A stretch of DNA of 64,000 bases, taken from contig NZ_JAJAEO010000178.1 in assembly GCF_020447225.1 (NCBI RefSeq), forward strand, positions 16,660 to 80,659, written 5' to 3'. The notes beneath the pieces are model-generated. The model was not told the DNA's origin. It saw only the letters and a program-made list of their open reading frames with translations, and made no database searches. Below, piece after piece: positions 50,373 through 59,866 of this stretch. The DNA is from Methylophaga pinxianii (GTDB lineage Bacteria; Pseudomonadota; Gammaproteobacteria; Nitrosococcales; Methylophagaceae). Position 1 is the first letter of the stretch; each line of letters opens with the position of its first letter. The position numbers and the translations under genes are program-made.

Positions 50373-50672
50373 TTATTTGCTCATTGCTTTTTCAAACATA
50401 CGATCGATTTTTGCACAGCAAGCATCAACTTGTGCTTGTGCATCTTCAGCCGCTTTTTGTGCATTCATTGCAGCTAATTCAGCGTCAGAAGCAGTGCGTT
50501 GTGCAGTATCAGCAGTACTTTGCGCGTTACGTGCTGCAACTAAAGCAGAATCAGCTGTAGATTGTGCAGATTCTACTGAACCTTTTAATGCTTCCATTTC
50601 AGCAGTATTTGCACATGCAGTCAGTAATGCCAAAGGCAGGATAACGGCGCTCAGTTTAGCTAATGATTTCAT
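50373..50672 (-). CDS. Alanine-zipper outer-membrane lipoprotein (OprI/Lpp-like)
   Basis: This lipoprotein of 99 residues has a signal ending LLTAC (lipidated Cys20) followed by a continuous coiled coil with alanine at heptad core positions (QSTADSAL, AQSTADTAQ, AELAAMNAQKAAEDAQ), as in OprI of Pseudomonas. It ends with ACCAKIDRMFEKAMSK, including a cysteine pair and a terminal lysine that could be a peptidoglycan attachment point, as in Lpp. AAGGAG stands seven bases before the ATG and codon use is very restricted, both signs of high expression. The neighbouring L,D-transpeptidase could be its attachment enzyme. Confidence 0.88.
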   Translation of the reverse strand: MKSLAKLSAVILPLALLTACANTAEMEALKGSVESAQSTADSALVAARNAQSTADTAQRTASDAELAAMNAQKAAEDAQAQVDACCAKIDRMFEKAMSK

Positions 50673-50807
50673 TTGAATCTCCTTAAAGGGTACTTGGGGT
50701 GGTTAGCATTTCCATTTCTTTGTAAATGCAAGCCTAGCAAAAGGCTAGCAGGAAATATTTATGCTGTCTATTGCCACAAATTTAAACTGCGAACTTGAGG
50801 CGATAGT

Positions 50808-50816
50808 TGGTATAAT
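50808..50816 (+). promoter_or_regulatory. Extended -10 promoter for suhB
   Basis: TGG-TATAAT is an extended -10 element with a perfect hexamer. No good -35 is seen, which is common for extended -10 promoters. Transcription would start near 50822, about 74 bases before the suhB start. Confidence 0.5.
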
Positions 50817-50895
50817 TATGCTCTCTTTTTTTAGACTGGAATAGTATCTTGCTGTTTCTGTCGCATTCTTTTTTTGCTCTGGAAAAATTTGTTCT

Positions 50896-51690
50896 ATGCA
50901 TCCAATGCTGAATATAGCCGTACGTGCGGCTCGTCAGGCGGGTAGCCTGATTATGCGTTCTTTACAACATGTCGATCATTTAGAGGTTACAGCTAAGGGA
51001 TTGAATGATTTTGTCACCGATGTTGACCGTCTTGCGGAACAGGAAATCATCAACACCATTAAAAAATCTTATCCGGATCACGCCATCATGGCGGAAGAAT
51101 CTGGTGAAACAGGCCAAAATGATGTGGTCTGGATTATTGATCCTTTGGATGGTACGACCAATTTTCTACATAGTTTCCCACATTACTGCGTCTCGATTGC
51201 CGTGATGGTGAAAGGTCGAATCGATCATGCAGTCGTATTCGATCCCATGCGCGATGAACTGTTTACTGCCAGTCGCGGTGAAGGTGCGCAATTGAATGAT
51301 CGTCGTTTGCGAGTCAGTAAACGTAAAGATCTTAACAACGCATTAATTGCCACAGGCTTTCCGTTCAAATATCCGCAACATTTAGATGCTTATATGCAAA
51401 TGTTTTCCGCCGTTTTGCCAAAAGTAGCTGATATTCGTCGTGCCGGTTCCGCCGCGCTTGATTTGGCATATGTTGCTGCTGGACGTGTAGATGGTTATTG
51501 GGAAATCGGCTTGGAAAATTGGGATTTGGCAGCCGGAAAACTGTTGGTTGAAGAAGCGGGTGGTTCAGTGACGAACTTTACCGGTGGTGACAAAGTTTTG
51601 GATAAAGGGCACGTCGTTGCGGGCAATTTATCACTCCATGCACATCTGCAAAAATGTATTGCCCCGTTTGTGGTGGATAATCTGAAGTGA
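50896..51690 (+). CDS. suhB: Inositol-1-monophosphatase family protein
   Basis: This Mg2+-dependent phosphatase of 264 residues is the orthologue type of E. coli SuhB, which hydrolyses inositol monophosphate and also works in rRNA transcription antitermination. Motifs are EESGETG (Glu), IDPLDGTTNFLHSFPHY (two Asp, Leu-Asp-Gly-Thr) and WDLAAGKLLVEEAGG near the C terminus. It starts at ATG 50896 without a strong ribosome site. A short terminator follows it. Confidence 0.93.
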   Translation: MHPMLNIAVRAARQAGSLIMRSLQHVDHLEVTAKGLNDFVTDVDRLAEQEIINTIKKSYPDHAIMAEESGETGQNDVVWIIDPLDGTTNFLHSFPHYCVSIAVMVKGRIDHAVVFDPMRDELFTASRGEGAQLNDRRLRVSKRKDLNNALIATGFPFKYPQHLDAYMQMFSAVLPKVADIRRAGSAALDLAYVAAGRVDGYWEIGLENWDLAAGKLLVEEAGGSVTNFTGGDKVLDKGHVVAGNLSLHAHLQKCIAPFVVDNLK

Positions 51691-51695
51691 TTGAG

Positions 51696-51716
51696 GTCCC
51701 CAACGGGACATTTTTT
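51696..51716 (+). terminator. Short terminator after suhB
   Basis: GTCCC-CAAC-GGGAC is a short GC-rich stem followed by A and six T. It ends 39 bases before typA, whose promoter must then be within those bases or upstream, unless read-through occurs. Confidence 0.65.
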
Positions 51717-51754
51717 AACAGCGCATGCCAGCCATGCCTTAATGAACTGATTTT

Positions 51755-53587
51755 ATGAGTAATAATTCTAGAGATATAAATAAGCTTCGTAACATAGCCA
51801 TTATCGCCCACGTCGATCATGGTAAAACAACATTGGTTGACCAGTTGTTACGTCAATCTGGCACATTCAGCGAGCACGAAGAGTTACAAGAACGTGTCAT
51901 GGATTCTAATGACCTTGAGCGTGAGCGTGGCATCACCATTCTGTCAAAGAATACCGCTATTCGCTGGAATGATTACCGCATCAATATCGTCGATACACCA
52001 GGCCATGCTGATTTTGGTGGTGAAGTCGAACGTGTTCTGTCGATGGTTGATTCCGTCTTACTGCTGGTTGACTCATCAGAAGGTCCAATGCCGCAAACGC
52101 GGTTTGTCACTCAGAAAGCGCTGGCATTAGGTCTTAAACCGATCGTCGTTATCAATAAGATCGATAAACCAAGTGCCCGCCCAGGCTGGGTATTGGATCA
52201 AACATTTGATTTATTCGCGAATCTGGATGCGACCGATGAACAATTGGATTTTGATGTTATTTATGCCTCCGGCCTGAATGGGTTTGCTGGTCTGGAAGAC
52301 ACCGTCCGTGATGGGGATATGACGCCTTTATTCCAACTGGTTGTGGATAGAGTGAGTCCTCCTGCGGTAGACCCTGAAGGTCCTTTCCGTATGCAGGTAA
52401 CGTCACTTGATTACAATAGTTATGTTGGTGTTATCGGTATCGGCCGTATCGAGCGCGGCAAAGTAAAAACCAATACCCCTGTTACGGTTATTGATCCGGA
52501 AGGCAAAAAACGTAACGGTCGCGTCATGCAGGTTATGGGCTTTATGGGCTTACGTCGTGAAGAAGTTGAAGAAGCACATGCGGGTGACATCATTGCCTTT
52601 ACTGGCCTGGATCCACTAAATATTTCCGATACGTTATGTGATCCTAATGTTGTGGAAGCCTTGCCACCGTTAAGCGTTGATGAACCAACTGTCACCATGA
52701 CTTTCCAGGTAAACAATTCTCCGTTTGCTGGTAAAGAAGGTAAATTCGTTACGACTCGCCAAATCAAAGAACGTCTGGATCGTGAGTTGATTCATAACGT
52801 GGCATTAAAAGTCGAACAGCTGGTCGATGATCCGGATAAATTCCGTGTTTCTGGTCGTGGTGAATTGCATCTTTCAGTATTGATTGAAAACATGCGTCGC
52901 GAAGGCTTTGAAATGGGCGTTTCAAGACCAGAAGTTATTATTCGTGAAGTAAATGGTGTTAAAGAAGAACCCTACGAAGCCGTCACAATTGATGTCGAAG
53001 ATACCCACCAAGGTACCGTGATGGAGAAAATGGGAACGCGTGGTGGTGAGCTGAAAGATATGTCACCGGATGGCAAAGGTCGTGTCCGCCTTGATTTTAT
53101 TATCCCTTCGCGTGGATTGATTGGTTTCCGTACCGAGTTTTTAACCGCGACCCAGGGCACGGGTTTGATTTACAGTGTCTTTGATCATTATGCACCAGTA
53201 AAACCGGGTACTTTTGGCAAACGCATTAACGGTGTGTTGATTGCTAATGGTGTCGGTAAAGCGGTGGCATTTGCCATCTTCAACTTGCAGGATCGTGGTC
53301 GTATGTTTATCGGCCATGGTGACGAAGTTTATGAAGGCATGGTAATCGGTATTCACTCACGTGATAACGATTTGGTCGTTAATCCTCTCAAAGGTAAACA
53401 ATTAACCAACATGCGCGCATCAGGCTCTGACGAAGCAGTGACACTGGTTCCGCCAATTCGTATGAGTTTAGAGCAGGCGCTTGAATTTATCGGTGATGAT
53501 GAATTACTCGAAGTCACACCTAAATCCATCAGAGTACGCAAAAAATTCCTGTTGGAGCATGAGCGTAAGCGCGCTTCAAGAGGCTAG
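51755..53587 (+). CDS. typA: Ribosome-associated GTPase TypA/BipA
   Basis: This translational GTPase of 610 residues, similar to EF-G, helps in 50S assembly at low temperature and under stress. G1 is [13 protein letters not shown] (near 20), switch II is [12 protein letters not shown]4 is [10 protein letters not shown]; beta-barrel, EF-G-like and the specific C-terminal domains follow. The length is normal. The transcript ends in a strong hairpin that borders directly on the next gene's ribosome binding site. Confidence 0.96.
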   Translation: MSNNSRDINKLRNIAIIAHVDHGKTTLVDQLLRQSGTFSEHEELQERVMDSNDLERERGITILSKNTAIRWNDYRINIVDTPGHADFGGEVERVLSMVDSVLLLVDSSEGPMPQTRFVTQKALALGLKPIVVINKIDKPSARPGWVLDQTFDLFANLDATDEQLDFDVIYASGLNGFAGLEDTVRDGDMTPLFQLVVDRVSPPAVDPEGPFRMQVTSLDYNSYVGVIGIGRIERGKVKTNTPVTVIDPEGKKRNGRVMQVMGFMGLRREEVEEAHAGDIIAFTGLDPLNISDTLCDPNVVEALPPLSVDEPTVTMTFQVNNSPFAGKEGKFVTTRQIKERLDRELIHNVALKVEQLVDDPDKFRVSGRGELHLSVLIENMRREGFEMGVSRPEVIIREVNGVKEEPYEAVTIDVEDTHQGTVMEKMGTRGGELKDMSPDGKGRVRLDFIIPSRGLIGFRTEFLTATQGTGLIYSVFDHYAPVKPGTFGKRINGVLIANGVGKAVAFAIFNLQDRGRMFIGHGDEVYEGMVIGIHSRDNDLVVNPLKGKQLTNMRASGSDEAVTLVPPIRMSLEQALEFIGDDELLEVTPKSIRVRKKFLLEHERKRASRG

Positions 53588-53608
53588 TTCTATCGCCAAT
53601 AGAAGAAG

Positions 53609-53640
53609 AAAGGGTATCCTATCCGGGATACCCTTTTTTT
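53609..53640 (+). terminator. Terminator after typA, abutting the next gene
   Basis: AAAGGGTATCC pairs with GGATACCCTTT across a six-base loop, and a run of T follows (53634-53641). GAGG of the next ribosome binding site begins at 53642, one base after the T-run. Confidence 0.9.
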
Positions 53641-53651
53641 TGAGGTAAACA

Positions 53652-53870
53652 ATGCGAATTTTGATCCTGCTGGCGATAGGCCTGCTGCTTTACATCATCT
53701 TCCGGAATTTGTACCGCAAGATAAAAAATGAACGACAAATTGAACAGGCTGAAAAAATGGTGCGCTGCGAACAATGTGGTTTGCACTTACTGGAACAGGA
53801 AGCCATTCAGAAAAATCAGCATTATTTTTGTACCACTGAGCATCTTGAGGCTTATCAGCAACACAAATAA
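53652..53870 (+). CDS. PP0621-like small membrane protein
   Basis: This protein of 72 residues has one N-terminal helix (about 2-20), a basic stretch and a treble-clef-like cysteine motif: CEQCGLHLL near 39 and YFCTTEHLEAY near 58, which fits the PP0621/MYND-finger-like family. In other gammaproteobacteria such a gene sits directly before pilS, as here (stop and start share one base). The role is unknown; a link to the PilS-PilR signalling unit is an inference from position. Confidence 0.8.
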   Translation: MRILILLAIGLLLYIIFRNLYRKIKNERQIEQAEKMVRCEQCGLHLLEQEAIQKNQHYFCTTEHLEAYQQHK

Positions 53871-55465
53871 TGGCTGGCGATTATTTCACCACCGGTAAAT
53901 CAGAGCAGGATCAGGCCTCCTGGCGTGCTCTGACGTTATTTTCTGGCTACCGTTTGTTTCTGGCAGCTATCCTGTTTGTTGTCTTCTATCTGGAATTAGC
54001 ACCAGAATTTATCGGTAAAAAGTATCCATTACTGCATCATTTTGTCAGCCTGAGTTATCTGATGGTGGCCGTGCTGTTGATGATATTTTCCAGTCGACGC
54101 TGGGGAGTATTTGTCACCCAGTGCAGCATCCAGTTAATTATCGATATCATCGCGCTGGCTTTGATTATTCATGCAGCGGGAGGCTTACAGAGTGGTCTGG
54201 GTGCCTTGCTGGTAGTGGTAGTTGTTGCGGGTGGTGCATTAATTCCCGGTCGTTTGGCAGTGTTTATTGCAGCTATCGCGACATTATCGGTTTTACTTGA
54301 AGCGGTATATGCGGAGCTGATTGGACTCGGTCAAAGTCATTTTGCGCAGGCTGGCATGCTGGGGGCGATATTTTTTATTACCGCGGTACTCGCCCAGCTA
54401 CTGTCACGAACCATGCAGCGTTCACAATTGCTGGCTGAACAACAGGCCCAAGATCTGAACAAACTGGCTAATCTGAACCAGCATATTATCAGTCGGATGC
54501 AAGTAGCCGTTTTGGTACTGGACGAACAAGGCAAGGTCTCACTCTGCAATCAATCCGCATCTCAGTTCATGGGAATAGAGCACGTTCCATCACAATTTCT
54601 GCTTAAACAATATGTACCGGAGTTAGCGGAACAAATCTGGCGTTGGAAGCAACATTTACCGGATCCATTTGAACCGTTTCATGCGCGAGCCGATCTGCCT
54701 CAGCTTTTAGCTCGTGCAACTCTCTTGGATTCTGGTGAAGTGCTGGTGTTTATTGAAAATACCACCGCTTTAGCGCAACAGGCCCAGCAATTAAAACTGG
54801 CTTCTCTCGGACGGTTAACCGCAAGTATTGCGCATGAGATTCGTAACCCTTTGAGTGCCATCAGCCATGCAAGTGAGTTGCTTTCCGAGTCTTTGAGCTA
54901 TGATGAGTCTGTAAGCAAACTGACAGGTATTATTCAGCGCCATAGTGTCCGGATGAACAACATCATTGAAACCATTCTGGAAATGAGCCGGCGTAAAAAT
55001 GTTGAGCCAACCGTGGTGGTTTTAAGTCCCTGGCTGGAAAAACTGTTAGGGGAGTATTGTGAGATAAAACATATTCCACATCAGCAGATAACGCTGACAT
55101 CCTCAGCACCGTTGGCCCGAATTTGTACCGATGAAGAACAACTACATCAGGTGATATGGAATTTAATTGATAATGCATGGCACTATGCTGACAAAGATCA
55201 GAGTCAGCCAATTGAAGTCCGTATTACACTGCAATCCGAGTATATCCACATTGATGTAATTGATAATGGGGCAGGGGTCAGTCCACAAGCCATGCAACAC
55301 TTGTTTGAGCCATTTCATTCAGAAAGAACAGGCGGAACCGGGTTGGGGCTATATCTTGCTCGCGAGTTATGCCAGGCCAATGGTGCCAGGTTAAGTTATT
55401 TGCCAGAATTTGGCAGCTGTTTTCGAATAAGTTATCCAATGCAAAGACAAGAGTTTATTCAATGA
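53870..55465 (+). CDS. pilS: PilS-like sensor histidine kinase
   Basis: This membrane kinase of 531 residues has an N-terminal part with six hydrophobic segments (about 25-180), a PAS domain (about 205-305) and the catalytic half: His in IAHEIRNPLSAI, N box NLIDNAWHYA and GTGLGLYLAREL. It resembles PilS, which senses pilin in the membrane and phosphorylates PilR in type IV pilus control. It overlaps pilR by four bases. No pilus structural genes are in the window, so identity rests on domain order and gene order. Confidence 0.9.
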   Translation: MAGDYFTTGKSEQDQASWRALTLFSGYRLFLAAILFVVFYLELAPEFIGKKYPLLHHFVSLSYLMVAVLLMIFSSRRWGVFVTQCSIQLIIDIIALALIIHAAGGLQSGLGALLVVVVVAGGALIPGRLAVFIAAIATLSVLLEAVYAELIGLGQSHFAQAGMLGAIFFITAVLAQLLSRTMQRSQLLAEQQAQDLNKLANLNQHIISRMQVAVLVLDEQGKVSLCNQSASQFMGIEHVPSQFLLKQYVPELAEQIWRWKQHLPDPFEPFHARADLPQLLARATLLDSGEVLVFIENTTALAQQAQQLKLASLGRLTASIAHEIRNPLSAISHASELLSESLSYDESVSKLTGIIQRHSVRMNNIIETILEMSRRKNVEPTVVVLSPWLEKLLGEYCEIKHIPHQQITLTSSAPLARICTDEEQLHQVIWNLIDNAWHYADKDQSQPIEVRITLQSEYIHIDVIDNGAGVSPQAMQHLFEPFHSERTGGTGLGLYLARELCQANGARLSYLPEFGSCFRISYPMQRQEFIQ

Positions 55466-56814
55466 ATCCACAAGCGTTGATTGTCGATGATGAACCGGAC
55501 ATTCTTGATTTACTGTCGATGACCTTATCCGGCATGTCAATTGACTGTGTTACCGCTGAAAGTATTGCCGAAGCTGAACGGATTTTATCTCAGCAATCCT
55601 TTGATCTGTGTTTTACCGATATGCGTTTACCGGATGGAGATGGCTTGCAGCTAGTGAAGAGTATTCAGCTAAGCCATCCGGAGTTACCTGTGGCTGTTAT
55701 TACTGCGTATGGCAATATGGATTTGGCGGTGACTGCACTGAAATCAGGGGCCTTTGACTTTGTCTCCAAGCCCTTAAAATTACGTGTTTTACGTGAGTTG
55801 GTGGAAGCTGCCTTAAAGTTATCACCAAACCGATCACATAAAAATGACCGTCGATCTCGTGATCGGTTATTAGGTGAAACCAACTTGATGCGCGAGTTGC
55901 GAGGCAAAGTAGCCAAGCTGGCCCGTAGTCAGGCTCCGGTGTATATCAGTGGTGAATCCGGCACAGGTAAGGAATTGGTGGCGCGTTTAATCCATGATTT
56001 GGGGGCACGATCAGATAAAGCTTTTGTGCCGGTGAACTGCGGTGCGATTCCAAATGAGTTAGTTGAAAGCGAATTTTTCGGTCACAAAAAAGGCGCTTTT
56101 ACCGGTGCAGTTGCTGATAAACAGGGATTATTTCAGCATGCGCATGGTGGAACATTATTTTTGGATGAAGTCGCTGATTTACCGCTGATGATGCAAGTTA
56201 AATTATTACGTGCTATTCAGGAAAAAGCCATTCGTCCCGTCGGTGGTCATGAAGAAATCAATATTGATGTCAGGATTTTATCGGCCACCCACAAAAATCT
56301 GGCGGAATGTGTTGAGAAAGGAATATTCCGCCAGGATTTGTTTTACCGGCTGAATGTGATCGAATTGCAGGTTCCTCCGTTAAGAGAGCGAAAAGCAGAT
56401 ATTCCTCTATTAACAGAACATATCCTGCAAAAATTCGCGGGTAAAACGCATACTGTCCCGGTTCAATTAACCGATGAGGCGATGACGGTATTACAACAAT
56501 ATCCATTTCCTGGAAATGTCCGCGAATTGGAAAATACCCTTGAACGAGCTCTGACATGGGCTGAAGGCACTAAAATCACATTGACAGATTTGATGTTGCC
56601 AACAATTGCACCAACCAAAAATACTGCCTCGCTCATGCCTGTGGCTACCCACGAGTTAAACCAGGATCTGGAAAGTCATCTCGAAGAACAGGAACGGGCC
56701 ATTATTGAAAAGGCACTCACGGAAACCCGCTGGAATAAAACAGCCGCAGCTAAACGCCTGGGTATTACTTTTCGTGCATTACGTTACAAGCTAAAAAAAC
56801 TGGATCTCGAATAG
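55462..56814 (+). CDS. pilR: NtrC-family response regulator PilR
   Basis: This sigma-54 activator of 450 residues has a receiver domain (phospho-Asp in CFTDMRLPDGDG), an AAA+ domain with Walker A GESGTGKELVARL and the sigma-54 loop GAFTGA, and a Fis-type helix-turn-helix at the C terminus (NKTAAAKRLGITFRALRYKL). The start ATG overlaps pilS by four bases. With the kinase it should control sigma-54 promoters, probably of pilA. The stop is three bases from the stop of the convergent ygfZ gene. Confidence 0.94.
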   Translation: MNPQALIVDDEPDILDLLSMTLSGMSIDCVTAESIAEAERILSQQSFDLCFTDMRLPDGDGLQLVKSIQLSHPELPVAVITAYGNMDLAVTALKSGAFDFVSKPLKLRVLRELVEAALKLSPNRSHKNDRRSRDRLLGETNLMRELRGKVAKLARSQAPVYISGESGTGKELVARLIHDLGARSDKAFVPVNCGAIPNELVESEFFGHKKGAFTGAVADKQGLFQHAHGGTLFLDEVADLPLMMQVKLLRAIQEKAIRPVGGHEEINIDVRILSATHKNLAECVEKGIFRQDLFYRLNVIELQVPPLRERKADIPLLTEHILQKFAGKTHTVPVQLTDEAMTVLQQYPFPGNVRELENTLERALTWAEGTKITLTDLMLPTIAPTKNTASLMPVATHELNQDLESHLEEQERAIIEKALTETRWNKTAAAKRLGITFRALRYKLKKLDLE

Positions 56815-56817
56815 GAC

Positions 56818-57726
56818 TTATGCGGTATAGGGCTGTACCTGCGCTAAAGCTGTCCCATCGTTTAAATAAAGTTTCTGCTGAGCGCCCTCCAGCTTCAAGC
56901 TTAGTTGCATAAACAATTTGTCATCCGCAGAAATGGTTCTGACAATATGCCCCATGACCGCTTTTTCATCATTGACGATAGTGTCAGCTACCGGTGGAAT
57001 CGCGTCGGTTTGTGCCAAAGCCTGAAATAAGCGACGTTTGGGTTCTCCCAAATAATGCAAGCGGGCGACGACTTCTTGTCCCGGATAACAGCCTTTACGA
57101 AAGCTTACTCCGCCAACCAGGTCCAGATTCAGTTGTTGTGCAGTAAACAGCTCACGGCTTTCCGGAAAAATGATAGGAATGCCACTGTCAATCTCGGCGA
57201 TATGCCAGCTGGATTCAGCAGCAAGTTGCCACCCTTCATCGATCAAAACGGTCAGTTCAGATGACAATTGCTCATCAGTGGCAATCAATAAAGCTCGTGA
57301 TTGAGAAGGCAAGCTGATAGCTGAAGTGGGAGCGTTACTCCCTTGCAGGCCGCAAACATGTAAGTTTTCACTATTGTCTATCACATCCACTTTACTGCGT
57401 AATTTAAACATCTGCAGTCGTTGCGCCAGAAAGGCACATTGGCTTTTAGGCAACACCAGATGATAACCGTTGTCTGTTTTGACCAGCACAAAGATCGCCA
57501 GCAGCCGGCCTTTTGGATTACACATTGCGCTAATTTGCGAAGGTTGTTCACCAAGCTGCTGGACATCATTGGTCAGCAGATTTTGTAAAAATCCACTGGC
57601 TACTTCGCCGGTGACCGTAATCACCCCATAGCTTGGTAAAGGGATCAGATAATGTATTTCATCATTCCGTGAAGCCAGTGGGGCATTGACTTGGTGTTGC
57701 AAAATAGATTGATAGTCAGCGGTCAT
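56818..57726 (-). CDS. ygfZ: YgfZ, folate-binding iron-sulfur repair protein
   Basis: This cytoplasmic protein of 302 residues resembles the glycine-cleavage T-protein and uses tetrahydrofolate to maintain some iron-sulfur enzymes, including those that modify tRNA. The family motif KGCYPGQEVVARLHYLG, with the functional Cys, is intact. The gene is convergent with pilR with no space for a terminator and divergent from ygfX. Confidence 0.93.
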   Translation of the reverse strand: MTADYQSILQHQVNAPLASRNDEIHYLIPLPSYGVITVTGEVASGFLQNLLTNDVQQLGEQPSQISAMCNPKGRLLAIFVLVKTDNGYHLVLPKSQCAFLAQRLQMFKLRSKVDVIDNSENLHVCGLQGSNAPTSAISLPSQSRALLIATDEQLSSELTVLIDEGWQLAAESSWHIAEIDSGIPIIFPESRELFTAQQLNLDLVGGVSFRKGCYPGQEVVARLHYLGEPKRRLFQALAQTDAIPPVADTIVNDEKAVMGHIVRTISADDKLFMQLSLKLEGAQQKLYLNDGTALAQVQPYTA

Positions 57727-57805
57727 GAATTTACTCTTTGCTTAAAATAAAGATGAGTGACGTGCCATTGTAACAGGGCCTGATTGACTCAAATAAGGAA
57801 TGAAA

Positions 57806-58243
57806 ATGCAGGAAAAGGGATTTTATCTGCCATTGACACGATCCAGAACTCTGGTCGTTTATAGTCTACTTGTACATATACTGGCTGTAATTAGTATCTT
57901 GCTGTGTACCTTAAGTTTAACGATAAAAGTCCTTCTGGCGGTAATCATTCTTATCAGTCAGCTTAGCCACCTTTATCGGCTGGGATTCATCAGTGACAAT
58001 AAAAAACGACCAGTGGCAGTCCTTAACCCGGCTAAAGAATACTGGCAGATTCGTTATGCAGACCAGACAGTAAGTTCTGATCTGTTATTGGAGAGGGCTT
58101 GGGTGACGCGACTTGCCGTTATTCTCCATTTCCAATCCACCAATAAAAATCGCATGTCATTATTGATAGTAAAAGATGCCGCCACAGAAGAACAGTTTCG
58201 ACAATTACGAGTACGTATCAGGTTGGCTTTTTTTCAGCAATAA
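57806..58243 (+). CDS. YgfX-like (CptA-type) membrane protein
   Basis: This small membrane protein of 145 residues has two helices (about 18-60) and a soluble C-terminal domain with patterns such as WQIRYADQTVSSDLLLERAWVT, close to YgfX of E. coli, which was proposed as a toxin acting on MreB/FtsZ with SdhE as antitoxin. AAGGA lies six bases before the ATG at 57806; an ATG six bases earlier is adjacent to the purine tract and less likely. Its end overlaps nadB by 26 bases in antisense. The toxin role is contested and is not inferred here. Confidence 0.75.
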   Translation: MQEKGFYLPLTRSRTLVVYSLLVHILAVISILLCTLSLTIKVLLAVIILISQLSHLYRLGFISDNKKRPVAVLNPAKEYWQIRYADQTVSSDLLLERAWVTRLAVILHFQSTNKNRMSLLIVKDAATEEQFRQLRVRIRLAFFQQ

Positions 58244-59819
58244 TAGTATTTTGGGCCGATTTTTCGGATGTTTCCGGAAAATCAAGCGTGTAATGCAATC
58301 CTCGACTCTCCTTGCGCTGCAATGCCGATTCGATAATTAATTCCGCGACATCCGCCAGATTACGTAATTCCAATAAATCATTACTGATGTGATGCTGACT
58401 GTAAAACTCATCAATTTCCTGTTGCAGCAGTGACAAACGCTGCCGGGCACGATTAAGCCGTTGCGTAGTGCGCACAATGCCCACATAGTCCCACATAAAA
58501 CGACGTAGCTCATCCCAGTTATGGCTTATTGCCACTGCCTCCTTGGCAGGATGTACACGGCTTTCATCCCAATGTGGAATATCCGCTGGCAATGAGGTTT
58601 TTGGCCGCTTTTTTATATCATTTGCTGCGGCATCGGCGAACACCAGACATTCCAGTAATGAATTACTGGCCATTCGATTAGCACCATGTAAACCGGTATG
58701 AGCGGTTTCGCCAATGGCGTATAGACCATCTATATCTGTTCTTCCTCGCATATCGGTCATGATGCCGCCACAGGTGTAGTGTGCTGCGGGCACTACTGGA
58801 ATAGGCTCTTTGGCCATATCGACACCGAACTTGAGGCAGCGTTTATAAATTGTAGGAAAGTGAGAAGTGATAAATTCTTTGGACTGATGAGTGATATCCA
58901 GATAAACACAATCCTGTCCAAGACGCTTCATTTCATGATCTATTGCACGGGCAACAATATCTCTTGGAGCGAGCTCCGCCTGCGGGTGAAATGCCGGCAT
59001 GAAGCGGGTGCCATCAGCTAATTTCAACGTTGCACCTTCGCCACGCAAAGCTTCTGAAATTAAAAAGGATTTGGCCTTTGGATGAAACAGACAGGTCGGG
59101 TGGAACTGAATAAATTCCATATTTGCAATCCGGCAGCCTGCACGCCAGCCCATGGCAATGCCATCGCCGGTCGATACATCAGGATTACTGGTATACAAAT
59201 ACACTTTTCCAGCACCACCAGTGGCCAAAACAGTCACCGGTGCCAGAAAGGTTTTTGGTTGATCTTTTTTGATATCCAAAACGTAACAACCCAGACAGCT
59301 ATTTTGCTCGGTCGCAAGATGTTTGCGCGTGGTAATCAGATCAATACCGATGTGATAAGGAAATAATGAAATATTCGGGTGGGCTTTCGCTTTATCCAGC
59401 AGCGTTGTCTCAACGGCCCGACCGGTTGCATCAGCAGAATGAATGACACGACGATGGCTGTGTCCACCTTCCTGGGTCAGGTGATAGGTTTCGGTGATCA
59501 TATCATCGCGAGTGAAGGAAACACCTTGTTCAATGAGCCATTCAATACTTTCCCGCGCATGTTCCACTGTAAAACGCACGACCTCTTCGTCGCATAATCC
59601 GCCGCCGGCGCGCAAAGTATCATCAATATGGGATTGCAAAGAATCGGCTTTATCAAGTACAACTGATATGCCGCCTTGAGCATAAAGTGAAGCGCCTTCC
59701 TCAAGCTGGCTTTTGGATAGAACGGCAACACGGGCCTGGTCTGCCATCTTTAATGCCAGTGTCAAACCTGCCGTACCGCTGCCGATAATCAGCAGATCAA
59801 AATGATGAGTTGTCGTCAT
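58218..59819 (-). CDS. nadB: L-aspartate oxidase
   Basis: This FAD enzyme of 533 residues starts NAD biosynthesis by oxidising aspartate to iminoaspartate. The FAD dinucleotide loop is IIGSGTAGLTLALKM, and VLATGGAGKVYLYTSNP and the catalytic-site stretch with HPTCLF are present; the C-terminal helical domain is complete. Longer readings to 59897 precede the FAD loop with unlikely sequence; the ATG at 59819 has AGGA just upstream. It is divergent from rpoE. Confidence 0.95.
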   Translation of the reverse strand: MTTTHHFDLLIIGSGTAGLTLALKMADQARVAVLSKSQLEEGASLYAQGGISVVLDKADSLQSHIDDTLRAGGGLCDEEVVRFTVEHARESIEWLIEQGVSFTRDDMITETYHLTQEGGHSHRRVIHSADATGRAVETTLLDKAKAHPNISLFPYHIGIDLITTRKHLATEQNSCLGCYVLDIKKDQPKTFLAPVTVLATGGAGKVYLYTSNPDVSTGDGIAMGWRAGCRIANMEFIQFHPTCLFHPKAKSFLISEALRGEGATLKLADGTRFMPAFHPQAELAPRDIVARAIDHEMKRLGQDCVYLDITHQSKEFITSHFPTIYKRCLKFGVDMAKEPIPVVPAAHYTCGGIMTDMRGRTDIDGLYAIGETAHTGLHGANRMASNSLLECLVFADAAANDIKKRPKTSLPADIPHWDESRVHPAKEAVAISHNWDELRRFMWDYVGIVRTTQRLNRARQRLSLLQQEIDEFYSQHHISNDLLELRNLADVAELIIESALQRKESRGLHYTLDFPETSEKSAQNTIIAEKKPT

Positions 59820-59866
59820 GGGTCCTGTTACAGGTAGAATGCCAACAATTATTGTGCACTGATTGT

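Noticed and set aside
50734-50750. CTAGC repeats upstream of the OprI-like lipoprotein gene
   Set aside because: The pattern is short, of both direct and inverted kind, and not placed relative to a clear promoter.
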